Shown: positions 1-9,195 of the stretch, piece after piece
How positions within the stretch are numbered: the first letter of the stretch is position 1
Layout: every line of letters begins with the position of its first letter
Assembly (NCBI GenBank): GCA_017882615.1
Contig: JADGPD010000004.1
Coordinates: 17,499-81,498, forward strand
DNA length: 64,000 nucleotides
Direction: 5' to 3'
DNA from: Thermoleophilia bacterium
GTDB lineage: Bacteria; Actinomycetota; Thermoleophilia; Gaiellales; Gaiellaceae
The notes under the pieces: model-generated
Databases searched by the model: none
The model's input: only the letters and a program-made list of their open reading frames with translations
Told to the model about the DNA's origin: nothing
Program-made: the position numbers and the translations under genes

Positions 1-2
1 AC

Positions 3-701
3 CTCCGGCGCACCTATGGCGAGGGCGACACCGCGGTGAACGCTCTTTGCGGCGTCTCTGTGGACGTCCCGAACGGACACCTCACCGCCGTCATGGGCCC
101 TTCGGGCTCCGGTAAGTCGACGCTCATGCACATTCTCGCCGGCCTCGATCAGCCCACTTCGGGCACGGTCGAGATCGCCGGTACCGAGATCACGACGCTC
201 TCCGACAGCGAGCTCACGCGCCTGCGTCGCAAGCACGTCGGCTTCATCTTCCAGTTCTTCAACCTGCTGCCGATGTTGACCGCCGAGGAGAACATCCTCC
301 TACCGCTCGAGGTGGGCGGCCGCGACATCGACAGAGACTGGCTCGACGAGATCACGAACAAGGTCGGCCTCGGCAACCGGCGTAAGCATCGCCCGTCGGA
401 GCTTTCGGGTGGCGAGCAGCAGCGCGTGGCGATCGCTCGCGCGCTCGTGCTGCGCCCGACCGTGATGTTCGCGGACGAGCCGACCGGCAACCTCGATTCG
501 CGCACCAGCGGAGAGATTCTCCAGCTGCTCGAGGACATGGTCGAGACGTACGGTCAGACAACCGTGATGGTCACTCACGACGCCCGCGCAGCGGCGATCG
601 CCGATCGCGTCCTGTTCCTCGCCGACGGCTCGATCGAGCGCGAGATGCCGCGCTCCGATCCGAGCGCGGTGCTGGCCGCAATGAACGAGCTCAGCAGATG
701 A
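3..701 (+). CDS. ABC transporter ATP-binding protein, LolD/MacB type (5' end cut off)
   Basis: This is the ATPase of a MacB/LolD-type ABC system that powers the FtsX-family permease encoded next. The frame is open to the left edge of the window. The codons before the internal GTG at 36 read [12 protein letters not shown], which carries the A-loop tyrosine typical of this family, so the real start lies outside the window. Walker A (GPSGSGKST) is about 25 residues after the GTG, followed by a Q-loop ([15 protein letters not shown]), the signature LSGGEQQR, Walker B ([12 protein letters not shown]) and the H-loop (VTHD). The stop overlaps the next start by 4 bp (ATGA), so the two are one transport unit. 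The substrate cannot be told from sequence; such systems move lipoproteins, peptides or signals, or act mechanically at the envelope. Confidence 0.93.
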   Translation, partial: LRRTYGEGDTAVNALCGVSVDVPNGHLTAVMGPSGSGKSTLMHILAGLDQPTSGTVEIAGTEITTLSDSELTRLRRKHVGFIFQFFNLLPMLTAEENILLPLEVGGRDIDRDWLDEITNKVGLGNRRKHRPSELSGGEQQRVAIARALVLRPTVMFADEPTGNLDSRTSGEILQLLEDMVETYGQTTVMVTHDARAAAIADRVLFLADGSIEREMPRSDPSAVLAAMNELSR

Positions 702-3382
702 TCAAGGTCGCGCTGAAGGGACTACTCGGGCGCAAGCTGCGGAGCGCGCTAACCGCGATGGCGATCGTGCTCGGCGTCGCCATGATCAGCGGCACCTATG
801 TGCTCACCGACACCATCAACGGCTCCTTCGACAGCCTTTACAAGCAGATCTACAAGGGGACGGACGCTTTTGTCGCCGCGCGCACGCCTCTCAAAGCGAA
901 CCAGAACTCGCTACCGCCGAGCATTCCGGAGTCGTTGCTGGCACAGGTCCGAGCCACCAAGGACGTCCTGGTCGCCGACGGCGGCGTGCAGAGCTTTCCG
1001 GTGTCGATCATCGGCAAGAACGGCAAGGTCATAGCCAACGGCGGCGCTCCGAATCTCGGTTTCAGCGTCAATCCGAGGATCTCACAGTTCAATACGCTGA
1101 CTCTCGTCTCCGGCTCCTGGCCGGGCTCGAACCAGGTCGTCATCGACCAAGGCGCGGCCAAGAAGGGCGGCTACAAGGCGGGCGACGTGATCGGGATCCT
1201 AGGCGCGGGGCCAGAGCAGAAAATGCGCCTGTCAGGAATCGTCAGGTTCGGAACTTCCAACGGAATCCTAGGCGCCACCCTGGCGGGCTTCGACCTTAGG
1301 ACCGCGCAGAAGGTTTTCGACAAGGTCGGGAAGCTCGACTACATCCAGGCGGCGGCGAAGCCTGGCGTCTCGCCGGATCGGCTCGCCAAAGAGTTACGGA
1401 CCGCCCTACCGACGTCCGTAACCGTGAAGACCGGCCAGGCCGAAGCGGCCAAACAGACGTCTGATACATCGGCCGGTATCTCGATCATCCGGGACTTCCT
1501 GCTCGCTTTTGCGGGGATCGCTCTCTTCGTCGGCATTTTTGTGATCGTGAACTCGCTCTCGATCACGATCGCACAGCGAACACGCGAGTTCGCCACGCTG
1601 CGTACGCTGGGAGCGTCTCGCAGCCAAGTGCTCGGCTCGATTATCGGCGAGTCGCTGATCGTTGGTGCTGTCGCGTCGGTCATCGGCCTCTCGCTCGGGT
1701 TCGGCCTGGCCAGGTTCCTGATGTGGGTGTTCGGAAAGGCCGGACTCGAGCTGCCCGCGAACGCGATGGTGATTTTGCCCCGCACCATCTGGGTCTCTCT
1801 GATCGTCGGGATCATCGTCACCCTCATCGCCAGCATCCGCCCCGCGCTTCGCGCCACCAGAGTGCAACCGATCGCCGCCGTTCGCGAAGGCGCCACGCTC
1901 CCACCCTCGCGCTTCCGTCGCTTCCGTACCGCCGGTTCGCTCGTCCTGATCGCTCTCGGGTTTATCTCGCTCCTCTACGGACTCTTCGCCAACGGCCTCA
2001 CGACCAAGCAGATCCTGTCCGCGGTCGGCGTCGGAGCGCTGCTGGTCTTCATCGGCGTCGCGCTGGTCTCAGCACGCTTCGTCGGACCGTTGGCACGGTT
2101 TGTCAGCCCGATCGGAACCGCTGCAGTCATGGCGCTGTCGGTGCTCGTTTGGCCGATCTCGATTCTGATCTGGGCAATAAAGCGCGCGGCAGGGAACGCG
2201 ACCGAGTTCCCCGGCGTGGCGCCCGACAAGATCATGACCTCGCTCGCCCTGCGCAACGCGATCCGCGGCCGCGAAAGGACTGCTTCGACCGCGGCCGCTC
2301 TCATGATCGGCCTTGCCTTGGTGACGCTCGTATCCGTTTTCGCCACCAGCCTGACCACCTCGTTCAAGGGAGCGGTCGACTCGATTTTCACGGGCGATTA
2401 CGCGATCACCTCCGCGAATAGTTTCAGCCCGATCCCCATCTCCGCCGAGAAGGCGGTCGCCAAGACACCGGGTATCGAAGCGATCGCCAGCGTCAGACTC
2501 GGAAGCGCTCTCGTCTACAAGAAGACGTCTCAGGTGACGGCCGTCGAAGGCAACGCCTCCCAGCTCTTCACGCTCAAGTGGAAGAACGGCTCTCAGCGGA
2601 CGCTCGAATCGCTGGGATCGAGTGGCGCGATTGTGAGCGACAGCTTCGCCAAGTCGCATCACCTGGCGCTTCATTCAGCGCTAAGCATCGTCACTCCGAC
2701 GGGTCGGCGTCTGGCGCTGGAGGTCGCGGGCATCTTCAAGCCGCCCACGGGCGGCTCGCCGCTCGGCGATGTGACGATCTCGGCCCAGCGTTTCGACTCG
2801 GTCTTCCAGAACCCGCTCAACGAGTTCACGCTGGTCAAGATGCGGGGTGGTCAGACCTCGGCCAACACAAAAGCGCTGGACAAGGCGCTGGCGAAGTTCC
2901 CGAACGCCAAGGCGGAAACCAAGCAGCAATTCGTCGACGCTTTCATCTCCGCGATCAATCAGGCGCTGACGATCCTCTACGTGCTACTTGCCTTCTCGAT
3001 CGTGATCAGCTTCTTTGGAATCGTCAACACGCTGGTGCTGACGGTGTTCGAGCGAACGCGCGAGCTCGGCATGCTGCGCGCGATCGGAACCACCAGGCGC
3101 CAGGCGCGGCGGATGATCCGGCACGAGGCCGTGATCACAGCTCTCATCGGAGGTACGCTCGGGATCGTGCTCGGGATGGTCTTCGGCGCGCTCCTGGTGG
3201 AGCGCGTCCAGAGCCTGAGCTTCTCGGTTCCCGATCGCCTCCCGTACATCAACTTCGTGCTGACCGGTTATCCGCTTGCCGTTTTCGCGATCGCAGCCGT
3301 GATAGTCGGCATTGTTGCGGCGATCTTCCCCGCCAGGCGTGCAGCACGGCTGAACGTGCTCGAAGCTCTCCAGTACGAATAA
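698..3382 (+). CDS. FtsX-family ABC transporter permease (894 aa)
   Basis: This is the membrane partner of the ATPase just upstream, with which it overlaps by 4 bp. It has one N-terminal membrane segment (about residues 15-35), a long extracytoplasmic region, a first FtsX-like core (about 265-395), several further membrane segments (about 410-500), a second extracytoplasmic region and a second FtsX core at the C-terminus (about 765-890). The repeated phrases TREFATLRTLGAS and TRELGMLRAIGTT mark the cytoplasmic coupling loops of the two cores. The duplicated layout is usual for large actinobacterial permeases of this type. The transported molecule is unknown. A strong hairpin follows 6 bp after the stop. 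Confidence 0.93.
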   Translation: MIKVALKGLLGRKLRSALTAMAIVLGVAMISGTYVLTDTINGSFDSLYKQIYKGTDAFVAARTPLKANQNSLPPSIPESLLAQVRATKDVLVADGGVQSFPVSIIGKNGKVIANGGAPNLGFSVNPRISQFNTLTLVSGSWPGSNQVVIDQGAAKKGGYKAGDVIGILGAGPEQKMRLSGIVRFGTSNGILGATLAGFDLRTAQKVFDKVGKLDYIQAAAKPGVSPDRLAKELRTALPTSVTVKTGQAEAAKQTSDTSAGISIIRDFLLAFAGIALFVGIFVIVNSLSITIAQRTREFATLRTLGASRSQVLGSIIGESLIVGAVASVIGLSLGFGLARFLMWVFGKAGLELPANAMVILPRTIWVSLIVGIIVTLIASIRPALRATRVQPIAAVREGATLPPSRFRRFRTAGSLVLIALGFISLLYGLFANGLTTKQILSAVGVGALLVFIGVALVSARFVGPLARFVSPIGTAAVMALSVLVWPISILIWAIKRAAGNATEFPGVAPDKIMTSLALRNAIRGRERTASTAAALMIGLALVTLVSVFATSLTTSFKGAVDSIFTGDYAITSANSFSPIPISAEKAVAKTPGIEAIASVRLGSALVYKKTSQVTAVEGNASQLFTLKWKNGSQRTLESLGSSGAIVSDSFAKSHHLALHSALSIVTPTGRRLALEVAGIFKPPTGGSPLGDVTISAQRFDSVFQNPLNEFTLVKMRGGQTSANTKALDKALAKFPNAKAETKQQFVDAFISAINQALTILYVLLAFSIVISFFGIVNTLVLTVFERTRELGMLRAIGTTRRQARRMIRHEAVITALIGGTLGIVLGMVFGALLVERVQSLSFSVPDRLPYINFVLTGYPLAVFAIAAVIVGIVAAIFPARRAARLNVLEALQYE

Positions 3383-3387
3383 CGGCA

Positions 3388-3417
3388 TAGCCGCCCGTAC
3401 ACACGTACGGGCGGCTA
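3388..3417 (+). terminator. 13-bp perfect hairpin after the permease gene
   Basis: The left arm at 3388-3400 is exactly complementary to the right arm at 3405-3417, with an ACAC loop. There is no run of T after it, so it may be a Rho-assisted or imperfect terminator. Its right arm ends inside the putative -10 box of rlmN (3416-3421), so the end of one unit and the start of the next are interleaved. Confidence 0.6.
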
Positions 3418-3421
3418 CCGT
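3416..3421 (+). promoter_or_regulatory. putative -10 box (TACCGT) of leaderless rlmN
   Basis: A TANNNT hexamer lies 7 nt before the ATG at 3429, the spacing expected when transcription begins at or next to the start codon. The same arrangement recurs at many operon heads in this window. No clear -35 is seen. Confidence 0.45.
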
Positions 3422-3428
3422 TGCCTTG

Positions 3429-4436
3429 ATGGACCGCGAGCTACTCGAGCGAACGCTGGCCGAGCTGGGCCAGCCCTCCTACCGCGCCAGACAGGTGTGG
3501 GAGCACGCCTGCGCCGGAGCGGGCTCTTACGAGGAGATGAGCTCGCTGCCGAAGAGCCTGCGCACGGAGCTGGCCGGGCGCGTCCCGTTCTCGACGCTGT
3601 CGCTCGAGCAGCAACTCGAGGCAAGTGACGGCACGGTCAAGGCGCTCTTCCGCACCTTCGACGGCCACCCCATCGAGTCCGTGCTGATGCGCTACCGCGA
3701 CGGTCGCCGCTCCGTCTGCATCTCGACCCAGTCGGGCTGCCCGCTCCAGTGCGCCTTCTGCGCCAGCGGACAGATGGGCTTCAAGCGTGACCTGACTGCC
3801 TGGGAGATCTTCGACCAGGCGCTCCACTTCCGCCAGGTCGATCAGGTCAATCACGGCGCGTTGATGGGCATGGGCGAGCCGCTGATGAACCTCACAGCCG
3901 TTCTAACGGCCGTCCGTGCACTTCCCGACCTGGGAATCGGGCATCGCCACACGTCGGTCTCGACGGCCGGCTGGGTGCCTGGAATCGACAAGCTGGCCAC
4001 GGAGGGGCTGCCCGTGCGCCTGGCGCTCTCGCTGCACGCCCCCGACGACGAGCTGCGAAGAACGCTGATGCCGGTCACTGCGCGCTTTCCGATCGCCGAG
4101 GTGATCGCCGCCTGCGAGCGCTTCTACGCCCTGCGCCGGCGCAAGGTGCTGGTCGAATACCTGATGCTGGCGGGCGTCAACGACCGTCCCGAGCAGGCTC
4201 GCGCGCTCGTGCGCCTGCTCGACCCGGGGCGCTTCAAGCTCAATCTGATCCCCTACAACGAGACGGGCGCTGGCCGCGGCGCCTTCCGCGGCTCATCACG
4301 CGCGGTCATCTACTCCTTCCGCCAGGCGCTGGCCAAATCGGGGCTAGAGGCGACCGTGCGCGTCGCGCGCGGCCGCGAGATCGACGCCGCCTGCGGACAG
4401 CTCGCAGGAACGGCCGGTACGGCTAGCCGTACCTGA
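3429..4436 (+). CDS. rlmN: 23S rRNA (adenine-2503-C2)-methyltransferase RlmN-like radical SAM enzyme
   Basis: RlmN uses radical SAM chemistry to place a methyl group on C2 of A2503 in 23S rRNA (and A37 in some tRNAs). The radical-SAM cysteines are C104, C108 and C111 in CPLQCAFC. The SAM-binding GMGEPLMN motif follows. The two extra cysteines that handle the protein-bound methyl intermediate are visible as C97 (SVCIS) and C322 (AACGQL near the C-terminus). At 335 aa the length is slightly short but normal. The ATG at 3429 is preferred over the TTG at 3426 because of the -10-like box 7 nt upstream. The 3' end carries an 18-nt palindrome (4416-4433). It is a single gene between two ABC pairs. 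Confidence 0.93.
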   Translation: MDRELLERTLAELGQPSYRARQVWEHACAGAGSYEEMSSLPKSLRTELAGRVPFSTLSLEQQLEASDGTVKALFRTFDGHPIESVLMRYRDGRRSVCISTQSGCPLQCAFCASGQMGFKRDLTAWEIFDQALHFRQVDQVNHGALMGMGEPLMNLTAVLTAVRALPDLGIGHRHTSVSTAGWVPGIDKLATEGLPVRLALSLHAPDDELRRTLMPVTARFPIAEVIAACERFYALRRRKVLVEYLMLAGVNDRPEQARALVRLLDPGRFKLNLIPYNETGAGRGAFRGSSRAVIYSFRQALAKSGLEATVRVARGREIDAACGQLAGTAGTASRT

Positions 4437-4490
4437 AGAGACCGGACGGCCGTATCGCCGCGAACGCGAACGTTGTGAGAGAGTAAGCCC

Positions 4491-5375
4491 GTGATCGTCG
4501 TCGAAGACCTGCGCAAACGCTACGGCAAGACACAAGCCGTGGACGGGCTTTCGTTCACTGTCGAGCCAGGCCGGGTGGTCGGCTTCCTCGGTCCGAACGG
4601 CGCCGGCAAGACGACCACGCTGCGCATCCTGCTCGGGCTGGTGCACGCCAACTCGGGCCAAGCGACGATTCTCGGCAAGCGCTACTCGCAGCTCGAGCGC
4701 CCCTTCTGCCAGGTCGGCGCCGTGCTCGAGGCTTCGGGCTTTCACCCTGGCCGCAAGGCTCGCAATCACTTGCGTGTGCTCGCTCGCGCCGGTCACGCGC
4801 CCGCAAAGCGCGTAGACGAGGTGCTGGCCACGGTCGGGCTCGAAGGAGCGGCGAAGAAGCGCGTCGGCGGCTACTCGCTCGGGATGCGCCAGCGCCTGGC
4901 GCTGGCCTCGGCGCTGCTCGGCGACCCGGGCGTGCTGATCCTGGACGAGCCCGCAAACGGACTCGACCCGGAAGGGATCCGCTGGCTGCGCGACTTCTTG
5001 CGCTCGCTCGCCGCCGAGGGCCGAGCCGTGCTCGTCTCCAGCCATGTGCTGTCCGAGGTCGAGCAAACCGTCGACGAGGTAGTGATCATCAACAAGGGCA
5101 AGCTGGTCGCCCACGGTAGCGTCGAGGAGCTCAAGCGCGGCAAAGACGGGCGCGTACGGGTCGCGAGCCCGCAAGCCAAGGCGCTCGAGAAAAAGCTCGC
5201 CAAGGCCGGCTTCGTGGTGACCGGGGATGGCGAGGCGCTGCTCGTCGCCGGCGCCACCAGCGCCCAGGTGGGAGAGATCGCCGCCGCCAGCTCGCTCGTA
5301 TTGCACGAGCTGACCCCTCTCGCAACCCAGCTCGAGGATGTCTTCCTCGATCTCACCTCCGAGGAGAAGAAGTGA
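4491..5375 (+). CDS. ABC-2 type exporter, ATP-binding subunit (DrrA/CcmA-like)
   Basis: This is the ATPase of an ABC-2 exporter; the permease follows with a 4-bp overlap (GTGA). Walker A (GPNGAGKTT) is at residues 34-42, then a signature SLGMRQR, Walker B plus D-loop (VLILDEPANGLDPEG) and a switch histidine (SSHVL). The C-terminal 80 residues form the usual small domain of drug/antibiotic-resistance type ATPases, ending in LEDVFLDLT. GTG is the start, with a GAGAGAG purine run about 10 nt upstream. Drug or lipid export is the family expectation; the substrate is unknown. Confidence 0.93.
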   Translation: MIVVEDLRKRYGKTQAVDGLSFTVEPGRVVGFLGPNGAGKTTTLRILLGLVHANSGQATILGKRYSQLERPFCQVGAVLEASGFHPGRKARNHLRVLARAGHAPAKRVDEVLATVGLEGAAKKRVGGYSLGMRQRLALASALLGDPGVLILDEPANGLDPEGIRWLRDFLRSLAAEGRAVLVSSHVLSEVEQTVDEVVIINKGKLVAHGSVEELKRGKDGRVRVASPQAKALEKKLAKAGFVVTGDGEALLVAGATSAQVGEIAAASSLVLHELTPLATQLEDVFLDLTSEEKK

Positions 5376-6133
5376 TCGCCGCGCTTTCCTCCGAATGGCT
5401 GAAGCTCCGCACCACACGTACGCTCTTCTGGCTGCTCGTCGCACTCTCTGCGCTAATGACGCTGATCGTCGTCGCCGGCGTCATCGGGAGCCAAAAACAC
5501 AACATCTCCAGCGCGAAAGACCAGCTCGACCTGCTCGGGATCGGCTCGCTCGGCATTTTCATCGCCCTGATCATGGGCTTGATCGTCTCGACGGGCGAGT
5601 TCCGTCACGGCACGATCACGCCTACGCTCCTTGCGACCCCCTCGCGCAGCTCGATAGTGATTGCGAAGGCGCTCGCCGGCATGTTCTTCGCCGTCGCACT
5701 CGTCGGGCTCGCCGAAGGGCTCGTGGCGCTCGAGCTCGCGATCGCGTTACCGGCAAAAGGAGTCGACTTCGCGATTCATGCCGGGCCCGCCGCCGGGTTC
5801 ATCGGACGGATCCTGATCGCCGCGGCTCTCTGGGGCGCGCTCGGCAGCGGCATCGGCATCGTCCTTCGAAATCAGATTGGCGCCGTCGTGGCCAGCTTCG
5901 CCTGGCTCTTCATCGCCGAAGGGCTGATCATCGCGATCCTCCACTCGAATGCGATCAACTCGAACGCCGGGCGCTTCTTCCCGTTCCAGGCAACGGGCGC
6001 GATCCTGACCAATGGCAGCCGCAACTCGGCCGACCTGCTCAGCACCGGCAGCGGCATAGCCGCCCTCGGCGGCTGGATGGCGCTCTTCACGATCGCCGCG
6101 GTCGTACTGCTGAGTCGCCGCGACGTGAGCTAG
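5372..6133 (+). CDS. ABC-2 type exporter, membrane subunit
   Basis: A 253-aa integral membrane protein with about six membrane segments (near residues 20-40, 58-80, 100-135, 140-165, 175-195 and 228-245), the normal shape of an ABC-2 permease partnered with a DrrA-like ATPase. The phrase STGEFRHGTITPTLLATPSR matches the conserved cytoplasmic EFRxGT region of this family. It is translationally coupled to the ATPase by a 4-bp overlap. Its stop codon shares the tetranucleotide CTAG (6130-6133) with the stop of the convergent gene on the other strand, so the two genes have no space between them for a terminator. Confidence 0.9.
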   Translation: MIAALSSEWLKLRTTRTLFWLLVALSALMTLIVVAGVIGSQKHNISSAKDQLDLLGIGSLGIFIALIMGLIVSTGEFRHGTITPTLLATPSRSSIVIAKALAGMFFAVALVGLAEGLVALELAIALPAKGVDFAIHAGPAAGFIGRILIAAALWGALGSGIGIVLRNQIGAVVASFAWLFIAEGLIIAILHSNAINSNAGRFFPFQATGAILTNGSRNSADLLSTGSGIAALGGWMALFTIAAVVLLSRRDVS

Positions 6134-7638
6134 CTCGAGCTCCCGATCCGTCCTTCGGCATCGACGGCAACGAGTGGCGTCCGCCTGGTCATCAACACCG
6201 CCGAACAGACAAAGCCTGTGATCAGGGCGACCGCGGTCACGTAGCCGCCGATCTTCAGCTCGACGCTGGCCTTACCGGTGATCCCCTGGACGAAGAAGGC
6301 GAGCGCGATCGCCCAGATGGCAAAGGCGCAGATCATCTTCTGCAGGTACCACTTCTGCCGGTAGATCATCTTCACGCCGAGCTTCGCCTGTAGCTCCTTG
6401 GCGAATTCCTCGTTTACCTTGCGGCTACGGAACCAGCCCTTGGGCAGCAGCCTCGTCGGTGCGAGCAGGCCGCAGAGGGCCGCCACGATGGCGACCTGCA
6501 CCGCGATCAGAAGCACCTGGCCGCTTCCGTACGTCGCTATTACGGAGTGCGACAGGAAGCCCGAGCCCGCGGCGCTGGTTCCGCGCAGGCTCCTATCCCA
6601 GTAGAACTCGAGCAACCAGACGACGATCACGGCGATCGCCGCGAGCTGGAAGAGCGGATGAGCGACGCGGTGCGCCAGCGAAGGGACGATCCCCAGACGC
6701 TGTCCGGAGACTGCGACCGGCGCCTCCGCCTCGACGGGTTCTGCCTGCTTGGCTTCCTCCTTCGCCTCGGGACGAAGATCGACCCGGGACGGAGAGGCCG
6801 GAACGGCGGCTCTCGCCGCTTGTTCCGCCGCAACCGAGGAAATGGGTGTACTTGGCGTAATCACCGGTGGTGTCGTGGCCGGCGGACCGGGCGGCGGAGC
6901 CACAGGCGGTCCGGGCGCGGCGACCGGCGGAGGCGTCGGAGATGGAATGGGAGTCGCGCGCCTGCCAAAGGCGGCCAGTCGCTCGGCCACGTCGTTCGGG
7001 CGCGGCTCTGCTGCCGGCGGCGGTTGCGGCGCCTCTTCTTCAGGCGCTGCTTCTTCGGGAGGCTCGGCAGCAGGCTCCTCGTCAACGGGCGCCTCTTCGG
7101 CAGCGACAGGCTCCTCCTCTTTGGCGGGTGGCTCAACCGAGAAAGCCGGCTTTGTCCAGGCAACGCCGGGCGGAAGCCCCGGCGGTGGCGGAGCAGGCGT
7201 GAGATCGGACTTGGGTTCGATGAAAGCCACCGGCGCCGAAGCAAACTCGTCTTCCTCTTCCGGCTCCTCTTCTTCCGGCTCGTCTTCCTCGGGCTCCTCT
7301 TCCTCTTTCAGCCCATCTTCCTCCGTGCCGGCGGTGGTGCTCTCAGGCACTACGACCGGAACGAATGCCGACGCGCTTACCGGCGCCGTCGAGGATTCGA
7401 TTTTCTTGGCGCCGACTGTCGGTCCGGAGATCTCCTCGCTCTCCAGGCGCACATCGATCAGCGGCGAACTGCAGATGACGCAGACGCCCAGCTGGCTAGT
7501 AGCTCTGACCTTGTGGCAGTTCGTGCAATAGCCGACCTGCATGAGCGAGAAGGTCGTTCCGCAATAGCGGCAGACCTTGGCTTCGAGCTTGATCTCCTCT
7601 GCGCACTCCGGGCAGGTTTTCATGCCTGGCTCAGACAC
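6130..7638 (-). CDS. zinc-ribbon membrane protein with long acidic, proline-rich middle (502 aa)
   Basis: Function unknown. The N-terminus has two zinc ribbons (CPEC...CRYC at residues 9-28, then CTNC...CVIC at 38-56). A long disordered stretch (about 90-320) is rich in Glu, Pro and Ala. The C-terminal 160 residues hold about four hydrophobic segments and a short cytoplasmic loop. GTG at 7638 has a GAAGAGGGG ribosome site 9 nt upstream; an ATG five codons later (7623) is the alternative. The layout resembles zinc-ribbon anchored membrane proteins seen in many actinobacteria. Two other zinc-ribbon proteins lie at 46.3-47.8 kb. It converges on the ABC-2 permease with overlapping stops. Confidence 0.8.
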   Translation of the reverse strand: MSEPGMKTCPECAEEIKLEAKVCRYCGTTFSLMQVGYCTNCHKVRATSQLGVCVICSSPLIDVRLESEEISGPTVGAKKIESSTAPVSASAFVPVVVPESTTAGTEEDGLKEEEEPEEDEPEEEEPEEEDEFASAPVAFIEPKSDLTPAPPPPGLPPGVAWTKPAFSVEPPAKEEEPVAAEEAPVDEEPAAEPPEEAAPEEEAPQPPPAAEPRPNDVAERLAAFGRRATPIPSPTPPPVAAPGPPVAPPPGPPATTPPVITPSTPISSVAAEQAARAAVPASPSRVDLRPEAKEEAKQAEPVEAEAPVAVSGQRLGIVPSLAHRVAHPLFQLAAIAVIVVWLLEFYWDRSLRGTSAAGSGFLSHSVIATYGSGQVLLIAVQVAIVAALCGLLAPTRLLPKGWFRSRKVNEEFAKELQAKLGVKMIYRQKWYLQKMICAFAIWAIALAFFVQGITGKASVELKIGGYVTAVALITGFVCSAVLMTRRTPLVAVDAEGRIGSSS

Positions 7639-7698
7639 GGCGACACCCCTCTTCCGATAGCTCCGGTAGGCCGAGTATCGTCGCTCGGGCGGCAGGAC

Positions 7699-9195
7699 TC
7701 AAGTGCCGGCTGACGGCTGACGGAACGCGGGTGCGCTCTCGCCGAACTCGTAGCGCACGATAGCGCGCTTGACCGCGGCGGCCTCGTCCAGGCGCTCGAC
7801 CGGTCGATCGTGCGGCGCCTCGTGCAGCAGCTCCGGGTTCTCGGCCGCCTCGGCGGCGATCTGGAGCATCGCCTCGACGAAGGCATCAAGGGTTTCCAGA
7901 GACTCGCTTTCCGTTGGTTCGATCATCAGAGCCTCGGGCACGACCAGCGGGAAATAGACCGTGGGCGGATGGATACCGAAGTCCATCAACCGCTTGGCCA
8001 CATCCAGCGCCGAGATCCCGTGCTCGCGCTTGAGCGCGCAGGCCGAGAGCACGAACTCGTGCATGCAGAGGCGGTCGTAGCGCAGCTCGTAGACGTCCTT
8101 CAGCCGGCTCAGCAGGTAGTTGGCGTTGAGCACGGCCGCTTCCGACATCTCGCGCAGTGCGGGGCCGTAGACACGGATGAAGGCGTAGGCCTTAACGAAC
8201 ACGCCGAAGGGGCCGAGGAAGCCGCGCACGCGTCCGATCGACTTAGCCTGCTCGGAGTCGAGCGCGAAGGAACCGTCTTCGCGGCGAACGATCCGCGGCA
8301 CGGGAAGGAAGGGCTCGAGCTCGCGGCGCACCGCCACCGGTCCGGCGCCCGGACCGCCGCCGCCGTGCGGGGTCGAGAAGGTCTTGTGCAGGTTGAAGTG
8401 GACGACGTCGAAGCCCATGTCGCCCGGGCGCGAGACGCCGCAGACGGCGTTCAGGTTGGCGCCGTCGTAGTAGAGCAGCGCCCCGGCGTCGTGGAAGATG
8501 CGCGCCACCTCGGTGATGTTCTCCTCGAACAGTCCGAGCGTCGAGGGGTTGGTCAGCATCAGCGCCGCTGTGTCCGGACCGACGACCCGGCGCAGGTCGT
8601 CGAGGTCGAGGTTGCCGCGCGCGTCGGTCTTGACCGGCTGCAGCTCGAAGCCGGCCATGGTCACGCTTGCCGGGTTCGTGCCGTGCGCGGTGTCGGGGAC
8701 GACTACCTTGCGCCGCTCGCCCAGCTCGCCTCTGTCGGCGAAGTAGGCGCGCACCAGCATCAGTCCGGTCAGCTCGCCCTGCGAGCCGGCCGCCGGCTGC
8801 AGCGAGACGGCATCGAGCCCGGAGATCTCCGCCAGCGCCTCCTGTAGGCGAAAGCAAAGCTCGAGCGCGCCCTGGGCATCCTCGGGTATTTGATGGGGAT
8901 GCAGATCGGCGAAGCCGGGAAGCGCGGCCAGGCGCTCGTTCAGGCGCGGGTTGTACTTCATCGTGCAGGAGCCGAGCGGATAGAAGCCGGAGTCGATGCC
9001 GAAGTTCCGATCGGCGAGCGCGGAGAAGTGCCGGGCCAGATCGGGCTCGGCCAACTCGGGCAGGCGCGGCGCCTGGGAGCGCGCCAGCTCGGCTGGGAGC
9101 TCCGCCTCGGGCAACTCGTAGCGCGGCAGCGAGCACGCGCAACGCCCCGCCTTCGAGCGCTCGAAGATCAGCGGCAACTCGCCCCACTTGCTCAT
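7699..9195 (-). CDS. gcvPB: glycine dehydrogenase (decarboxylating) subunit 2
   Basis: This is the PLP-bearing subunit of the two-subunit P-protein. With GcvPA it decarboxylates glycine and passes the aminomethyl group to lipoyl-GcvH. The PLP lysine is K271 in the conserved NLHKTFSTPHGGGGPG block; GSCTMKYNP near residue 75 is also typical. At 498 aa the length is normal. It overlaps gcvPA by 4 bp and is last in the operon gcvT-gcvH-gcvPA-gcvPB. The split P-protein contrasts with the single-chain form of most Streptomyces and mycobacteria. Confidence 0.97.
   Translation of the reverse strand: MSKWGELPLIFERSKAGRCACSLPRYELPEAELPAELARSQAPRLPELAEPDLARHFSALADRNFGIDSGFYPLGSCTMKYNPRLNERLAALPGFADLHPHQIPEDAQGALELCFRLQEALAEISGLDAVSLQPAAGSQGELTGLMLVRAYFADRGELGERRKVVVPDTAHGTNPASVTMAGFELQPVKTDARGNLDLDDLRRVVGPDTAALMLTNPSTLGLFEENITEVARIFHDAGALLYYDGANLNAVCGVSRPGDMGFDVVHFNLHKTFSTPHGGGGPGAGPVAVRRELEPFLPVPRIVRREDGSFALDSEQAKSIGRVRGFLGPFGVFVKAYAFIRVYGPALREMSEAAVLNANYLLSRLKDVYELRYDRLCMHEFVLSACALKREHGISALDVAKRLMDFGIHPPTVYFPLVVPEALMIEPTESESLETLDAFVEAMLQIAAEAAENPELLHEAPHDRPVERLDEAAAVKRAIVRYEFGESAPAFRQPSAGT

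Noticed and set aside
6547..7713. Glycine/serine-rich plus-strand frames opposite the zinc-ribbon membrane gene
   Set aside because: Their composition is the complement of the Glu/Pro-rich disordered region on the minus strand; no domains are seen and the minus-strand gene has zinc ribbons and a ribosome site.
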